From assembly GCF_000770585.1 (NCBI RefSeq), contig NZ_JNCF01000002.1, positions 62,001 through 126,000 of the forward strand: a stretch of DNA of 64,000 nt, given 5' to 3'. The translations under genes and the position numbers were made by a program. This DNA comes from Legionella norrlandica (GTDB taxonomy: Bacteria > Pseudomonadota > Gammaproteobacteria > Legionellales > Legionellaceae). The notes below the pieces were generated by a model. The model worked only from the letters and a program-made list of their open reading frames with translations. It did not search any database and was not told the DNA's origin. Positions 37,553-48,991 of this stretch are shown piece by piece; within the stretch, counting starts at the first letter, position 1; every line of letters begins with the position of its first letter.

Positions 37553-38830
37553 ATGGTTGAATTAAATCAAGTTTGTTACCGCACATTTCATTTACCAGAA
37601 GCCTGGTCGCTATCTACTTATGAGGGTATTGGTGGCTACAGTGCATGGCGGAAGATTTTAAAAGAACAAACATCACCTCAATTTATAATTGAAGAACTAA
37701 AAACCTCAGCTTTGCGTGGACGCGGGGGTGCGGGTTTCCCCACTGGCTTAAAATGGAGTTTTATGAATAGAAACTCCCCTGTGCAAAAATATGTTGTGTG
37801 TAATTCGGACGAAGGCGAGCCGGGTACTTGTAAAGATAGAGAAATACTAACGTTGAATCCTCATCAACTGATCGAAGGCATGGCTATAGCTGGTTATGTC
37901 ATGGGAGCAACCGTTGGATACAATTATATTCGGGGAGAATTTTGGTTTCCTTATGAGCGCACTGAAGCTGCTTTGAAAGAAGCATATGATGCTGGACTGC
38001 TGGGAAAAAATATATTGGGTTCTGGGGTTGATTTTGATCTCTATAATCATTTAGGAGCAGGTGCTTATATTTGTGGTGAGGAAACCGCTCTCCTTAATTC
38101 TATTGAAGGGAAGAAAGGTATGCCGCGCTTTAAACCACCATTTCCTGCGAATTATGGTTTATATGGTAAGCCTACAACAATAAATAATACTGAAACATTC
38201 GCTTCTGTGCCTGTAATCATGGAAAAAGGTGGTGAATGGTTTTTAAAACTTGGCAAACCCAATAACGGCGGAACAAAATGTTTTAGTGTCAGCGGACACG
38301 TCAACAAACCTGGTAATTTTGAAATACCACTAGGCACACCTTTTAAAACTTTGCTCGATTTAGCAGGTGGTGTAATTAAAGGTCGCAGAATTAAGGCTGT
38401 GATTCCTGGCGGGTCATCAATGCCAGTACTCCCTGGTGAGATTATGCTTAGTTTGGATATGGATTATGACAGCATACAAAAAGCAGGTTCAGGGTTAGGT
38501 TCAGGGGCCGTAATTATTATGGATGAAACTACCTGCATGGTAGACACCTTGTACCGGATTTCCGAATTTTATATGGATGAATCATGCGGACAGTGCACTC
38601 CATGCCGTGAAGGAACAGGTTGGTTAGTAAGATTATTACATAGAATTAAAAACGGTCATGGTGAACCTGGAGATGTGGAGAAATTAGTTAATGTGGCGAA
38701 TAACATAGAGGGGAGAACTATTTGTGCGCTAGGCGAAGCAGCTGCTTGGCCCGTACAGAGTTTTATTAAGCATTTCTATGATGAATTTGAATATTTCATA
38801 AAGCATAAACGCTCGATCGTCGCAGCATAA
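37553..38830 (+). CDS. nuoF: NADH-quinone oxidoreductase subunit F (NADH/FMN-binding)
   Basis: A 425-residue catalytic subunit. The FMN/NADH site includes [14 protein letters not shown] and [13 protein letters not shown]; the N3 [4Fe-4S] cluster is bound by [12 protein letters not shown] plus a later cysteine in [10 protein letters not shown] 37553 with AAGG eight bases upstream is chosen over the in-frame GTG at 37544. Confidence 0.96.
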   Translation: MVELNQVCYRTFHLPEAWSLSTYEGIGGYSAWRKILKEQTSPQFIIEELKTSALRGRGGAGFPTGLKWSFMNRNSPVQKYVVCNSDEGEPGTCKDREILTLNPHQLIEGMAIAGYVMGATVGYNYIRGEFWFPYERTEAALKEAYDAGLLGKNILGSGVDFDLYNHLGAGAYICGEETALLNSIEGKKGMPRFKPPFPANYGLYGKPTTINNTETFASVPVIMEKGGEWFLKLGKPNNGGTKCFSVSGHVNKPGNFEIPLGTPFKTLLDLAGGVIKGRRIKAVIPGGSSMPVLPGEIMLSLDMDYDSIQKAGSGLGSGAVIIMDETTCMVDTLYRISEFYMDESCGQCTPCREGTGWLVRLLHRIKNGHGEPGDVEKLVNVANNIEGRTICALGEAAAWPVQSFIKHFYDEFEYFIKHKRSIVAA

Positions 38831-38846
38831 TTGAGAAGGTTAGACC

Positions 38847-41198
38847 ATGGCTACTATTGAAATCGACGGCAAAACATTTGAAGCAGAAAACGGTAAAATG
38901 ATTATTGAGGTGGCAGATGAGGCTGGAATTTATATTCCTCGTTTTTGTTACCACAAAAAATTATCTGTAGCGGCGAATTGCCGCATGTGTTTGGTAGAAG
39001 TAGAAAATGGCAGAAAACCAGTTCCTGCTTGTGCTACACCTATAACGAATGGAATGAAAGTTTTTACGAAATCAGAACAAGCTGTCCATTCTCAAAAAGT
39101 TGTTATGGAATTTTTGTTAATAAATCATCCATTAGATTGTCCTATTTGTGATCAGGGCGGGGAATGTGAATTACAAGATATTTCAATGGGATTTGGTACT
39201 GATAAATCAGAATATACAGAAACCAAACGTGCGGTCGACGATGAGAATTTAGGAACATTAATTTCTACTGAAATGACCCGCTGCATTCACTGCACTCGCT
39301 GCGTTCGCTTTGGTGAGGAAATTGCAGGGGTCAGAGAATTAGGGGCTACCGGTCGTGGCGAAAAAATGCAGATTGGTACCTATGTACAACACAGTATGAC
39401 CTCTGAAGTTTCAGGAAACATTATTGATCTGTGTCCTGTAGGTGCATTAACTTCTAAACCTTTTCGTTTTAAGGCTAGGGCGTGGGAGTTAGCCCAACAT
39501 GATGGTATAGCGCCGCATGATTGTTTAGGATCAAATATCCATATTCATACCAGAAGCAAAACATTGATGCGTGTTGTGCCAAGAGAAAATGAAGCAATTA
39601 ACGAAACTTGGTTATCTGATAGGGACAGATTTAGCTATTTAGGGTTAAATTCAAGCTCCCGAGCTAGTAAACCACAAATAAAAAGAAATGGTCAGTGGGA
39701 AGAAGTTGATTGGGAAACTGCTTTGAAATTTACCGCAGAAGGGATGAGCCGAATTCTTAAACAATATGGTCCTGAGCAAATGGCTGCTTTCGCTTCTAGC
39801 TCTTCAACCTTAGAAGAGATGTACTTATTGCAGAAATTAATGCGAGAGATAGGGGTACAAAATATAGATCACCGGCTGCAACAAATTGATTTTAGAGATC
39901 AAACACATTTACCTGCAACATCAATAAGTACGCTGCCATATGCTGAAATAGATCATCAGAATTCTATTTTGCTAATAGGATGCAATATCCATAGAGAAGT
40001 TCCTTTAGCAGGAGTTAGGGTCAGAAAAGCTTTCCGTAATGGTGCAAAAATTTATGCGATTAACCCTGTGGATTTTGATTATCATTTTGATCTGACCGGT
40101 CGTATTATAATTTCTCCATTAGAAATGCCTATGCAATTAGCAAGGTTAGTGTTGGCGCTCGCATCTGATTTAACCTCACTTCCTGAGGAAGTTCAAAAAT
40201 TGCTGATAGGTTTGGAAGTTGATAAACAAACTAAAAAAATTGCAAAAGCTCTAAAAGATGAAAAGGCTTGTTTAATTACCGGAGCTATATGTGAAAATCA
40301 TCCAGAGTCGTCGTTATTGCGTACTTTGGTTTCAGTGATTCAAAAATTAAGTGGTGCCAAATTAGTAAAATTAACGAATGGCGCCAATAGTGCTGGAGCT
40401 TGTATCGCTGGCATGCTACCACATAGAACAGTAGCTGGAAAACCTATTGCAGAACCTGGTTTGAATGTTCAAGAAGCATTAAATGCTAAATTAAAAGGTT
40501 ATTTCCTAATGGCCGTGGAACCAGGGTATGATTTTGCCAATCCCTATGGAGCGAGGCAGTCTATGTTGGCTGCTGAATTTGTTGTATTGTTATCAGCTTA
40601 TAATCATGAGTCTATGCGTGATTATGCTGATGTTATATTGCCTATTGCCCCTTATGCCGAAACATCAGGGACCTATATTAATATTGATAATGTCTGGCAG
40701 ACAGTAAAAGGTGCTATGTTTCCATTTGGTGAGTCTCGCCCTGCATGGAAAATTCTTAGAGTTTTAGGCAATTTGCTCCACTGTAAAAAATTTGATTACA
40801 CTTCGACAGAAGACATTCTATCAGAAATTAAAGAGTGTGTGACTATGACAATGGAACAGGAATATAAACCTTATTATCCAGAGTCTTTGCCTGTGATTAA
40901 TCAATCATTGGTAAGAGTGGGAGAATGGCCGCTCTATCGAATAGATGCTATTGTAAGGAATGCAAAAGAATTGCAATCCTGTGCAGCATCTGAATCAGCC
41001 TGTATCAGAGTTCATCCTTCAACAGCTGATAGATTGAAATTAGATGAAATTGCCACTGTATCTCAGGGCGATATTGAGATAACATTGCCGCTAAAACGTG
41101 ATGAGCGCGTTGCGGTAGATGTTGTATGGGTAGCAAATGCAATGCCAGAGACAGTAGACCTTGGTCACTCTTTTGCTGCAATAACAATAAAGCGCTAG
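38847..41198 (+). CDS. nuoG: NADH-quinone oxidoreductase subunit G
   Basis: A 783-residue iron-sulfur subunit. The N-terminal ferredoxin-like domain binds N1b through cysteines in CYHKKLSVAANCRMC and ACATP; N5 has the His-Cys pattern HPLDCPICDQGGEC; N4 uses CIHCTRC and a later CPVGAL. The remaining 550 residues are a molybdopterin-oxidoreductase-like domain without cofactor function in complex I. Confidence 0.96.
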   Translation: MATIEIDGKTFEAENGKMIIEVADEAGIYIPRFCYHKKLSVAANCRMCLVEVENGRKPVPACATPITNGMKVFTKSEQAVHSQKVVMEFLLINHPLDCPICDQGGECELQDISMGFGTDKSEYTETKRAVDDENLGTLISTEMTRCIHCTRCVRFGEEIAGVRELGATGRGEKMQIGTYVQHSMTSEVSGNIIDLCPVGALTSKPFRFKARAWELAQHDGIAPHDCLGSNIHIHTRSKTLMRVVPRENEAINETWLSDRDRFSYLGLNSSSRASKPQIKRNGQWEEVDWETALKFTAEGMSRILKQYGPEQMAAFASSSSTLEEMYLLQKLMREIGVQNIDHRLQQIDFRDQTHLPATSISTLPYAEIDHQNSILLIGCNIHREVPLAGVRVRKAFRNGAKIYAINPVDFDYHFDLTGRIIISPLEMPMQLARLVLALASDLTSLPEEVQKLLIGLEVDKQTKKIAKALKDEKACLITGAICENHPESSLLRTLVSVIQKLSGAKLVKLTNGANSAGACIAGMLPHRTVAGKPIAEPGLNVQEALNAKLKGYFLMAVEPGYDFANPYGARQSMLAAEFVVLLSAYNHESMRDYADVILPIAPYAETSGTYINIDNVWQTVKGAMFPFGESRPAWKILRVLGNLLHCKKFDYTSTEDILSEIKECVTMTMEQEYKPYYPESLPVINQSLVRVGEWPLYRIDAIVRNAKELQSCAASESACIRVHPSTADRLKLDEIATVSQGDIEITLPLKRDERVAVDVVWVANAMPETVDLGHSFAAITIKR

Positions 41199-41210
41199 AT
41201 AGGTATAAAA

Positions 41211-42232
41211 ATGCTTCATAATATTAGCATATTAATTTGGATTATCATTAAAATTCTTGTGATTGTAGTCCCTTTACTGCTTTGCGTTGCTTATTTAACC
41301 TATGCAGAACGCAAGGTTATTGGCTACATTCAAGTTCGTATAGGTCCTAATAGGGTTGGGCTAAAAGGTCTTTTACAGCCATTCGCAGATCTTATTAAAC
41401 TGATAACTAAAGAAATAATAGTCCCTACTCGATCTAATAAATATCTTTTTGTTATTGCACCCCTTTTTGCATTAGTGCCATCTTTAGCAGGGTGGGCGGT
41501 TATTCCATTTCAGGAAGGTGTTGTTTTGGCAAATATCAATGCAGGAGTATTGTACCTTTTTGCCATGAGTTCGTTAGGTGTTTATGGAGTACTCATTGCA
41601 GGTTGGGCGTCTAATTCCAAATACGCTATGTTTGGCGCATTGCGGAGTACGGCTCAAACAGTATCTTATGAAATTGCTATGGGTTTTGCTTTTGTTGGTG
41701 TTTTGCTTGCAGCAGGAAGCATGAATCTAACAGATATTGTCCTTTCACAAAAAGGAGGCATTTTGCATTGGTGGTTTATCCCATTACTTCCTCTGTTTTT
41801 GGTGTTCTGGATCGCTGGAGTTGCAGAAACCAATAGGGCTCCATTCGATTTGGCAGAAGGGGAATCAGAAATAGTAGCTGGTTTCCATGTAGAGTACTCT
41901 GGGATAGGGTTTGCTTTGTTTTTCCTATCTGAATATGCCAGCATGATTTTAATCTCTACTGTGTTGGCACTTTTATTTATGGGAGGTTGGCTATCACCTT
42001 TTGAGGGGATTACCTTTCTAGATCAAGTCTTTTTTGTCGTACCGGGATTTGTTTGGTTACTTCTAAAAATTAGTTTCTTTCTTTTTGTATACTTGTGGGT
42101 AAGAGCTACTTTCCACGATATCGATATGACCAGCTTATGCGTTTAGGCTGGAAGGTACTTATCCCTGTTACCATAGTTTGGTTGGTAGTAACTTCTTTAA
42201 TGGTAGTTGCTCATGTTAAACCTTGGTTTTGA
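41211..42232 (+). pseudogene. nuoH: NADH-quinone oxidoreductase subunit H, frameshifted by a missing base near its 3' end
   Basis: Restored, this is a 340-residue, eight-TM subunit lining the quinone entry channel, with [20 protein letters not shown] and [15 protein letters not shown] intact. The frame breaks at about 42112: the uninterrupted frame ends [12 protein letters not shown]-stop at 42146, while the frame one base over reads [18 protein letters not shown] and ends at TGA 42230-42232. NuoH C-termini read P-R-x-R-Y-D-Q-x-M, so one C or T is missing in ACTTTCCACG. If real, loss of the last helix would disable complex I; a sequence error is more likely, given the intact 13 other nuo genes. 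Confidence 0.92.
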
Positions 42233-42250
42233 CGGTTAAAAGAGAAGCTG

Positions 42251-42751
42251 ATGAAAAAAATATATCATTATATAGCTCATTATGTCCGTTCCTATTTATT
42301 ATTGGAACTGTTAGTCGGTCTATGGGTAACGGTAAAGGCTTTTTTCAGGAAAAAGACAACAATCCAATTTCCTGAAGAACAAACGCCGCTTTCTCCTCGG
42401 TTTAGAGGACTGTTAGCATTGCGTCGCTATCCAAATGGTGAGGAGCGTTGTATTGCTTGTAAATTGTGTGAGGCAATTTGCCCTGCTTTGGCTATTACAA
42501 TTGAGTCTGAACCAAGAGAAGATGGCTCTCGGCGTACTACTCGTTATGACATTGATATGTTTAAGTGCATCAATTGTGGATTATGTGAGGAATCTTGTCC
42601 TGTTGATTCAATTGTCGTTACTCCAATTCATCATTATCATATCAGCGAGCGCGGTCAAAATATTATGACAAAAGAGAAATTGCTGGCAGTAGGCGATTTG
42701 ATGGAACCACAACTTGCAGCCGATAGAGCTGCAGATGAAAAATACCGTTAA
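42251..42751 (+). CDS. nuoI: NADH-quinone oxidoreductase subunit I
   Basis: A 166-residue ferredoxin-like subunit with two [4Fe-4S] motifs, [12 protein letters not shown] (N6a) and [12 protein letters not shown] (N6b), that relay electrons to N2. It has an N-terminal amphipathic stretch typical of NuoI. Start shortly after the nuoH stop, with AGAAG upstream. Confidence 0.97.
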   Translation: MKKIYHYIAHYVRSYLLLELLVGLWVTVKAFFRKKTTIQFPEEQTPLSPRFRGLLALRRYPNGEERCIACKLCEAICPALAITIESEPREDGSRRTTRYDIDMFKCINCGLCEESCPVDSIVVTPIHHYHISERGQNIMTKEKLLAVGDLMEPQLAADRAADEKYR

Positions 42752-42762
42752 TGGGGTGATTT

Positions 42763-43419
42763 ATGCATGAATGGGTAATCCAAGCAATTTTTTACGTATT
42801 TGCGTTATTGGCAGTTGCATCCGCATTAATGGTAATAAGTCAAAATAATCCTGTCCGTTGTGTCTTATTTCTAGTACTAACTTTTTTTGCAAGTTCTGTA
42901 CTGTGGATTTTAGCAGAGGCAGAATTTTTGGCATTAATTTTGATATTAGTATATGTCGGTGCCGTTATGACTTTATTTTTGTTTGTCGTCATGATGTTAA
43001 ATATCGATATTGAAAGTATGAAAAGCCATCTAATTAAATATTTGCCATTTGGATTAATTTTAGTTGCTTTGTTAGCTGGTCTATTAATGGTTGCTATGCC
43101 AAGAGATTCATTTAAAGCTAGTGTTCAAAGCCAAGAAAAAACAATGAATGTCAGCTCACAACTGATGGACTTATCTGCTCAAGGTGAGGATGATTCATCA
43201 AGTTCTGTTTCTAACACTGAAGCATTAGGAATGGTTCTCTATACAGATTATTTCCTAGCCTTTGAAATAGCTGCAGTTATTTTATTAGTAGCTATTGTCT
43301 CGGCAATTACCTTAGTCCACAGAGGAGCAGCACGATCTAAACGGCAAGACATTACTCGGCAGATTATGACTCGGAGGGAAGATCGAGTGGAATTAATCAA
43401 TATGAAACCAGAGAAATAG
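42763..43419 (+). CDS. nuoJ: NADH-quinone oxidoreductase subunit J
   Basis: A 218-residue membrane subunit with five hydrophobic segments. The TM3 region [18 protein letters not shown] is diagnostic. A polar insertion at about 125-150 precedes the last TM helix. It contributes to the proton-pumping arm. GGGG precedes the ATG. Confidence 0.95.
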   Translation: MHEWVIQAIFYVFALLAVASALMVISQNNPVRCVLFLVLTFFASSVLWILAEAEFLALILILVYVGAVMTLFLFVVMMLNIDIESMKSHLIKYLPFGLILVALLAGLLMVAMPRDSFKASVQSQEKTMNVSSQLMDLSAQGEDDSSSSVSNTEALGMVLYTDYFLAFEIAAVILLVAIVSAITLVHRGAARSKRQDITRQIMTRREDRVELINMKPEK

Positions 43420-43436
43420 CTATTGGGGAATTCTTT

Positions 43437-43742
43437 ATGATACCTGTTTATGATTATTTGATATTAAGCGTGATTTTATTTGGTTTGAGCTTTGTTGGCA
43501 TCATGCTTAATCGCAAGAATATCATCTTACTACTTGTGTGTGTGGAATTGATGTTGTTGGCGGTAAATACAAATTTTGTCGCATTTTCCCACTACTATAA
43601 TGATTTGGGTGGGCAGGTGTTTGTCTTTTTCATTTTAACTGTAGCTGCAGCTGAAGCAGCAATAGGTTTGGCCATAGTGATGTTGCTTTATAGAAATAGA
43701 GGCAATATTGACGTTGATAAAATGAATCATTTAAAAGGTTAA
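43437..43742 (+). CDS. nuoK: NADH-quinone oxidoreductase subunit K
   Basis: A 101-residue three-TM subunit with the conserved acidic membrane residues in [14 protein letters not shown] and [13 protein letters not shown], part of the proton path. Length is as in E. coli (100). Confidence 0.96.
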   Translation: MIPVYDYLILSVILFGLSFVGIMLNRKNIILLLVCVELMLLAVNTNFVAFSHYYNDLGGQVFVFFILTVAAAEAAIGLAIVMLLYRNRGNIDVDKMNHLKG

Positions 43743-43746
43743 AATC

Positions 43747-45720
43747 GTGAGTATCCAACAACTTTCTCTAGTAATTGTTTTAACTCCTCTGATTGGCTCT
43801 GCCATTGCAGGTTTTTTTCGCAACCAAATAGGTCGGGTAGGCGCTCATACTGTAACTATTTTGGGAGTGGCCATTTCATTTATTTTTTCAATATTTCTCG
43901 CTTGGAATATATTTGGGGGGTTAATTCCAAATTCAAGCTCAGTCGTGTATCACTGGGCTAGTGGTGGTTCTTTATTCCCATATGAATTTAATATTGGTTT
44001 TTTAATTGACCCCCTAAGTGTGGTCATGTTAGTCATAGTTAATTTTGTCTCTTTATTAGTGCACATTTATAGCATTGGTTATATGGCTGATGATGATGGC
44101 TACCAGAGATTTTTTAGCTACATCTCCTTGTTTACTTTTATGATGTTAATGCTTGTCAGTTCTAATAATTTCTTGCAACTATTTTTTGGATGGGAAGGGG
44201 TAGGGTTGGTATCTTATCTGCTAATCGGATTTTGGTATCAAAAAGAATCAGCTATCGAAGGGAGCTTGAAAGCATTTCTTGTAAATCGCGTAGGAGACTT
44301 CGGATTTGTATTAGGAATTGGATTGCTGTTTGCTTATACTGGAAGCCTTGATTATGAAAAAGTTTTCAGCAGCGCAAATTATTTGGCAAGTCAACATATT
44401 GAATTATTTAGTGGTCATTCTTGGTCTTTGATTACAGTAATTTGTTTGCTACTTTTTGTCGGCGCTATGGGTAAATCAGCACAAGTTCCCTTACACGTCT
44501 GGTTGCCCGAATCAATGGAAGGTCCCACTCCTATTTCAGCTTTAATCCATGCAGCCACTATGGTTACTGCTGGCGTCTTTATGATTGCTCGTATTTCTCC
44601 ATTAATGGAATTATCAACAGTTGCATTAAGCACGGTATTAGTAATTGGAGCAACTGGAGCGCTATTTACAGGAATATTGGCTTTGGTGATGAATGATATT
44701 AAACGAGTAGTAGCTTATTCAACATTATCGCAACTCGGCTATATGATGGTTGCAATGGGTGCTTCAGCTTATAGTGCTGGTATATTCCATTTGCTCACGC
44801 ATGCATGTTTTAAAGCATTACTATTCCTTGGTGCTGGTTCAGTCATAATTGGTATGCATCATGAACAGGATATGCGTAAAATGGGTGGTTTGTGGAATAA
44901 AATGCCTATTACTTATGTAACTTATGTTATAGGCAGCTTGGCATTGTGTGCGTTCCCTCCTTTCGCCGGTTTTTATTCAAAAGATACGATCATTGAAGCA
45001 GCACAGCTTTCCCAGATACCAGGCAGCAGTTATGCTTATTTTTGCGTGACTGTTGGAGCTATGGTTACTGCTATGTATACTTTCAGATCATTGTTTATGA
45101 CATTTCATGGTAAGCCTCGTATGGATGAGCACACCTTAAGTCATGTTCATGAATCCCCTTGGGTGGTTTGGTTGCCATTAGTTTTGTTAGCCATCCCATC
45201 CATAGTTTTAGGTTATATACTGTACATGCCAATGTTATTTAATACCTCCAGTGTATTAAGTTCATCGATTTTTGTTTTGCCACAGCATAATGTTTTGGCG
45301 GAGTTAGCTCACGAAGTGACTTCCCCATTTGAAAGTGCAGTGCATTCGATTTATTCACTAACATTTTGGGTCGCTATACTAGGCGTGATCATTGCTTGGG
45401 TATGTTACATTGCTATTCCAACTATTCCTGCTTATTTGGCTCGACGTTTTTCAATAATTTACGCAATTCTTGTAAATAAATATGGCTTTGATCGTTTTAA
45501 TGAGCTTGTTTTTGTAAAAGGAGCAAGGGGATTAGGAAGTACCTTTTACAACATTGGAGATCAAAAATTAATTGATGGTGCGGTCGTCAATGGTAGTGGA
45601 CGTCTAGTTCGCTGGTTTTCTAAAATAGGACGAAACCTACAAAGCGGCTACCTCTATCATTATGCAACGGTAATGATATTTGGTTTATTAGCTTTTCTAT
45701 GCTGGTTGATACTAGGCTGA
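43747..45720 (+). CDS. nuoL: NADH-quinone oxidoreductase subunit L
   Basis: A 657-residue antiporter-like proton-pumping subunit. FFGWEGVGLVSYLLIGFWY and the lysine-bearing helices around GKSAQVPLHVWLPESMEGPT are conserved, and a long C-terminal amphipathic helix region is followed by a final TM segment. GTG start at 43747, four bases after the nuoK stop. Confidence 0.96.
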   Translation: MSIQQLSLVIVLTPLIGSAIAGFFRNQIGRVGAHTVTILGVAISFIFSIFLAWNIFGGLIPNSSSVVYHWASGGSLFPYEFNIGFLIDPLSVVMLVIVNFVSLLVHIYSIGYMADDDGYQRFFSYISLFTFMMLMLVSSNNFLQLFFGWEGVGLVSYLLIGFWYQKESAIEGSLKAFLVNRVGDFGFVLGIGLLFAYTGSLDYEKVFSSANYLASQHIELFSGHSWSLITVICLLLFVGAMGKSAQVPLHVWLPESMEGPTPISALIHAATMVTAGVFMIARISPLMELSTVALSTVLVIGATGALFTGILALVMNDIKRVVAYSTLSQLGYMMVAMGASAYSAGIFHLLTHACFKALLFLGAGSVIIGMHHEQDMRKMGGLWNKMPITYVTYVIGSLALCAFPPFAGFYSKDTIIEAAQLSQIPGSSYAYFCVTVGAMVTAMYTFRSLFMTFHGKPRMDEHTLSHVHESPWVVWLPLVLLAIPSIVLGYILYMPMLFNTSSVLSSSIFVLPQHNVLAELAHEVTSPFESAVHSIYSLTFWVAILGVIIAWVCYIAIPTIPAYLARRFSIIYAILVNKYGFDRFNELVFVKGARGLGSTFYNIGDQKLIDGAVVNGSGRLVRWFSKIGRNLQSGYLYHYATVMIFGLLAFLCWLILG

Positions 45721-45735
45721 AGGTAAGGTGAAGGT

Positions 45736-47241
45736 ATGCATTATTTGCTCAATTTGTTAATTTGGTTGCCGATACTGGGTGGGGTTTTTGTTCTGCTAAC
45801 AGGTGATGATAAAAACCCTAATGTATCGCGTTATTTAACGTTATTTACCATAGTACTGTGCTTATTATTGTGCATACCATTAATTGCAGGGTTTGATTTG
45901 CAATCATTTAGCATGCAATTCATAGAAGAAATTCCCTGGATGCCAGCTTTAGGGATTAATTATAGCCTTGGAATAGATGGTTTATCTTTATTACTCATTG
46001 TATTGTCTATTTTTACTAACTTAATAGTGGTACTGGCTACCTGGGATAGCATTAGAAAAAGAGTATCGCAGTATCTGGCTGCCTTTTTAATTATGCAAGG
46101 TTTATTGGTTGGTGTATTTTCTGCACTGGATGCAATAGTCTTCTATATATTCTGGGAGGCAACGTTGATCCCAATGTACTTGATTATAGGTATTTGGGGA
46201 TCTGATAACCGTGTTTATGCAGCGATTAAATTTTTCCTGTATACATTTTTAGGCTCAGTCCTTATGCTGGCTAGCTTCTTGTATATGGGCTACGTTGCTG
46301 GATCTTTCAAGATCGAAACATTTTATGCTATTAAATTAGGAATGACAGCTCAAACATTAATTTTTATTGCTTTCTTCCTAGGCTTTGCGATAAAAATTCC
46401 AATGTTTCCTGTTCATACTTGGTTACCAGACGCTCATACAGAAGCTCCTGCAGGCGGCTCTGTAGTGTTGGCAGCGATTTTATTAAAATTAGGGGCGTAT
46501 GGATTCATTCGTTTTTCTCTTCCAATAGTGCCAGATGCATGTAGCAAATATGCTGCTCTAATGATTGCGTTATCCCTAATTGCCATAGTTTATATAGGCT
46601 TAGTAGCTATTATTCAGAAGGATATGAAAAAATTAATTGCATATTCTTCTATTTCTCATATGGGATTTGTGACATTAGGATGTTTTGCTGTGTTTGTAAT
46701 TGCACGTCATGCTGGATTAAATAATGCTGGCTTAATTTTAGAAGGCGCAATTGTAATTATGATATCGCACGCATTTGTCTCAAGCGCAATGTTTGCTGGT
46801 GTAGGATATATCTATGATAGGATGCATACACGACTACTGGCAGATTTTGGTGGGATAGTTAACACGATGCCAATCTTTGCTTCCTTTTTCATGCTTTTTG
46901 CTATGGCTAATGCTGGTTTACCAGGAACATCAGGATTTGTTGGAGAATTTATGGTGATAATAGGTAGTATAAAAGCTGGTTTTTGGGTGGCTTTTTGGGC
47001 TGCCACTACTTTGATAATTGGCGCAGCTTATACTTTATGGATGTACAAACGAGTTATTTTTGGACCAATAGCAAATGAAAAAGTAGCCGCATTAAAAGAT
47101 ATATCAGGCTTTGAATTAAGCGCTTATGTATTACTTGCTTTAATGGTCATTGCTCTAGGGGTCTATCCAAAGCCTATGTTAGAGTTTGTTCATCAAAGTG
47201 TAAGTCATACTTTGGCATTAGCAGATAAATCAAAATTGTAA
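45736..47241 (+). CDS. nuoM: NADH-quinone oxidoreductase subunit M
   Basis: A 501-residue, 14-TM antiporter-like subunit. FYIFWEATLIPMYLIIGIWG carries the conserved glutamate, and KIPMFPVHTWLPDAHTEAP the proton-channel lysine and histidine. GTGAAGG precedes the ATG. Confidence 0.96.
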   Translation: MHYLLNLLIWLPILGGVFVLLTGDDKNPNVSRYLTLFTIVLCLLLCIPLIAGFDLQSFSMQFIEEIPWMPALGINYSLGIDGLSLLLIVLSIFTNLIVVLATWDSIRKRVSQYLAAFLIMQGLLVGVFSALDAIVFYIFWEATLIPMYLIIGIWGSDNRVYAAIKFFLYTFLGSVLMLASFLYMGYVAGSFKIETFYAIKLGMTAQTLIFIAFFLGFAIKIPMFPVHTWLPDAHTEAPAGGSVVLAAILLKLGAYGFIRFSLPIVPDACSKYAALMIALSLIAIVYIGLVAIIQKDMKKLIAYSSISHMGFVTLGCFAVFVIARHAGLNNAGLILEGAIVIMISHAFVSSAMFAGVGYIYDRMHTRLLADFGGIVNTMPIFASFFMLFAMANAGLPGTSGFVGEFMVIIGSIKAGFWVAFWAATTLIIGAAYTLWMYKRVIFGPIANEKVAALKDISGFELSAYVLLALMVIALGVYPKPMLEFVHQSVSHTLALADKSKL

Positions 47242-47294
47242 CAAAGGATTCAGATTGCAATTAAGCACTATCTGATTCTATAGCAAGGTTAACT

Positions 47295-48737
47295 ATGATG
47301 ACATTACTTGAAAATATCCATGTAGCAACTCCAGAGATGATTATTTTGACTACTGCATGTATGGCGTTGCTTGCTGATCTATTCTTTAGACATAAATTGA
47401 AATCAATAGCTTTTTACATTTCCTGCATTGGAATTGTGATATCAGCTTTAGTTAGCTACCTTTTCATAGGTGGTTTTAAGGTTCTTATATTAAATGGGCT
47501 TTTTGTAAGTGATGACATAAGTCATTTGATGAAATTATTTATTGACATCACTGTATTGTTAAGTTTTATGTACTCACGAAGTTATTTGGATGAACGCCAA
47601 ATACCTTCTGGTGACTATTATGTTTTGGGATTGTTCTCAACTTTAGGTATGATGACTCTAGTGTCTGGACATTCTTTATTATCTATTTACTTAGGATTGG
47701 AGCTAATGTCATTACCGTTATATGCAATGACAGCTATCAGAAGAACAGATAGTGATGCTTCTGAAGCCGCAATGAAATATTTTGTAATGGGTGCTATTGC
47801 GTCTGGTATGTTGTTGTATGGAATTTCTCTGGTTTACGGTGCCACAGGAAAGCTGGATTTATTGGATATTGCAAATGCTATAGCCATAAATTGGCAGCAA
47901 CAAAATGCTCTTTTTACCTTTGCCATGGTATTTATATTAGCAGGTGTTGGTTTTAAATTAGCGGCTGTTCCTTTCCATATGTGGGCTCCGGACGTATACC
48001 AAGGTGCACCAAGTTCTGTAACTCTATTTATTAGTACTGCTCCTAAAATTGCAGCACTGGGAATGGCACTTAGAATATTAACTATTGGTCTAGTTGATAT
48101 AACTGTGCAGTGGCAGCAAATCATCCTAGTGATGGCTTTGCTTTCTACAGGGTTAGGCAATATTCTTGCTGTAATTCAAACTAGAATTAAGCGATTGTTG
48201 GCATATTCTGCGATTTCCCATATAGGGTATGCTTTGTTTGGAATTTTGGCAGGTAGCTCCGCAGGTTATGCTGCAGCATTATATTATATTTTGGTATACG
48301 CAATAATGTCTGCAGCGGGTTTTGGTTTAGTTGTATTAATGTCAAATCATGGAATGGAGATTGATAGTGTTGATGATCTAAAGGGCTTGAATAAAAGGAA
48401 CCCTTGGTTAGCATTTATGATGCTATTAGTTATGTTTTCGATGGCAGGTGTACCTCCAACTGTTGGTTTCTTTGCAAAGTTGCTTGTGTTAAAAGCATTA
48501 GTTGATGTGAATATGATTTGGTTAGCTGTGGTAGGTTTGTTATTTACCGTAGTAGGTGCCTATTACTATTTGCGCATCGTCAAAATTATGTATTTTGATC
48601 AGCCAGAACAAGAGAATCTGGTGTCGATTAGTGGAGGCAAGACATTAGTTTATTCTCTTAATTGTCTTTCTTTGCTGTACTTAGGTATTTTTCCAGGTGC
48701 ATTAATTGCCGCATGCATTAACGCATTTGCAAATTAA
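47295..48737 (+). CDS. nuoN: NADH-quinone oxidoreductase subunit N
   Basis: A 480-residue, 14-TM antiporter-like subunit closing the operon, with [14 protein letters not shown] and [19 protein letters not shown]. Two adjacent ATG codons are possible starts (47295, 47298). A promoter and the initiator tRNA follow. Confidence 0.96.
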   Translation: MMTLLENIHVATPEMIILTTACMALLADLFFRHKLKSIAFYISCIGIVISALVSYLFIGGFKVLILNGLFVSDDISHLMKLFIDITVLLSFMYSRSYLDERQIPSGDYYVLGLFSTLGMMTLVSGHSLLSIYLGLELMSLPLYAMTAIRRTDSDASEAAMKYFVMGAIASGMLLYGISLVYGATGKLDLLDIANAIAINWQQQNALFTFAMVFILAGVGFKLAAVPFHMWAPDVYQGAPSSVTLFISTAPKIAALGMALRILTIGLVDITVQWQQIILVMALLSTGLGNILAVIQTRIKRLLAYSAISHIGYALFGILAGSSAGYAAALYYILVYAIMSAAGFGLVVLMSNHGMEIDSVDDLKGLNKRNPWLAFMMLLVMFSMAGVPPTVGFFAKLLVLKALVDVNMIWLAVVGLLFTVVGAYYYLRIVKIMYFDQPEQENLVSISGGKTLVYSLNCLSLLYLGIFPGALIAACINAFAN

Positions 48738-48760
48738 TTTACAAACTTTAGTAAAAGTAC

Positions 48761-48789
48761 TTGCTTAGAGCCCCAAGTCCCAGTATACT
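48761..48789 (+). promoter_or_regulatory. Sigma-70 promoter of tRNA-fMet and the rimP-nusA-infB operon
   Basis: TTGCTT (48761-48766) and TATACT (48784-48789) are separated by 17 bp, and the tRNA begins 13 bases after the -10 element, a good fit for a stable-RNA promoter. Confidence 0.7.
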
Positions 48790-48802
48790 TTCCTTCAGTT
48801 GA

Positions 48803-48878
<76 letters not shown>

Positions 48879-48885
48879 ATATTAG

Positions 48886-48909
48886 AAAACCCCATTTATG
48901 GGGTTTTTT
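48886..48909 (+). terminator. Intrinsic terminator after tRNA-fMet
   Basis: The stem AAAACCCC/GGGGTTTT closes a short AT loop and ends in a six-T run, eight bases after the tRNA CCA end. Confidence 0.85.
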
Positions 48910-48957
48910 ATTATGCTAAACAGGGTACTGTCAGAATTTGAGTCAGTTATCAGGCTT

Positions 48958-48978
48958 GGGCGAGTGCGCCCTTTTTTT
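48958..48978 (+). terminator. Second intrinsic terminator/attenuator just before rimP
   Basis: The stem GGGCG/CGCCC with loop AGTG is followed by seven T, ending 13 bases before the rimP start. With the preceding hairpin it forms a tandem barrier in the rimP-nusA leader; read-through controlled by NusA is known for the E. coli metY-nusA leader. Confidence 0.75.
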
Positions 48979-48991
48979 GTTTATAAATACT

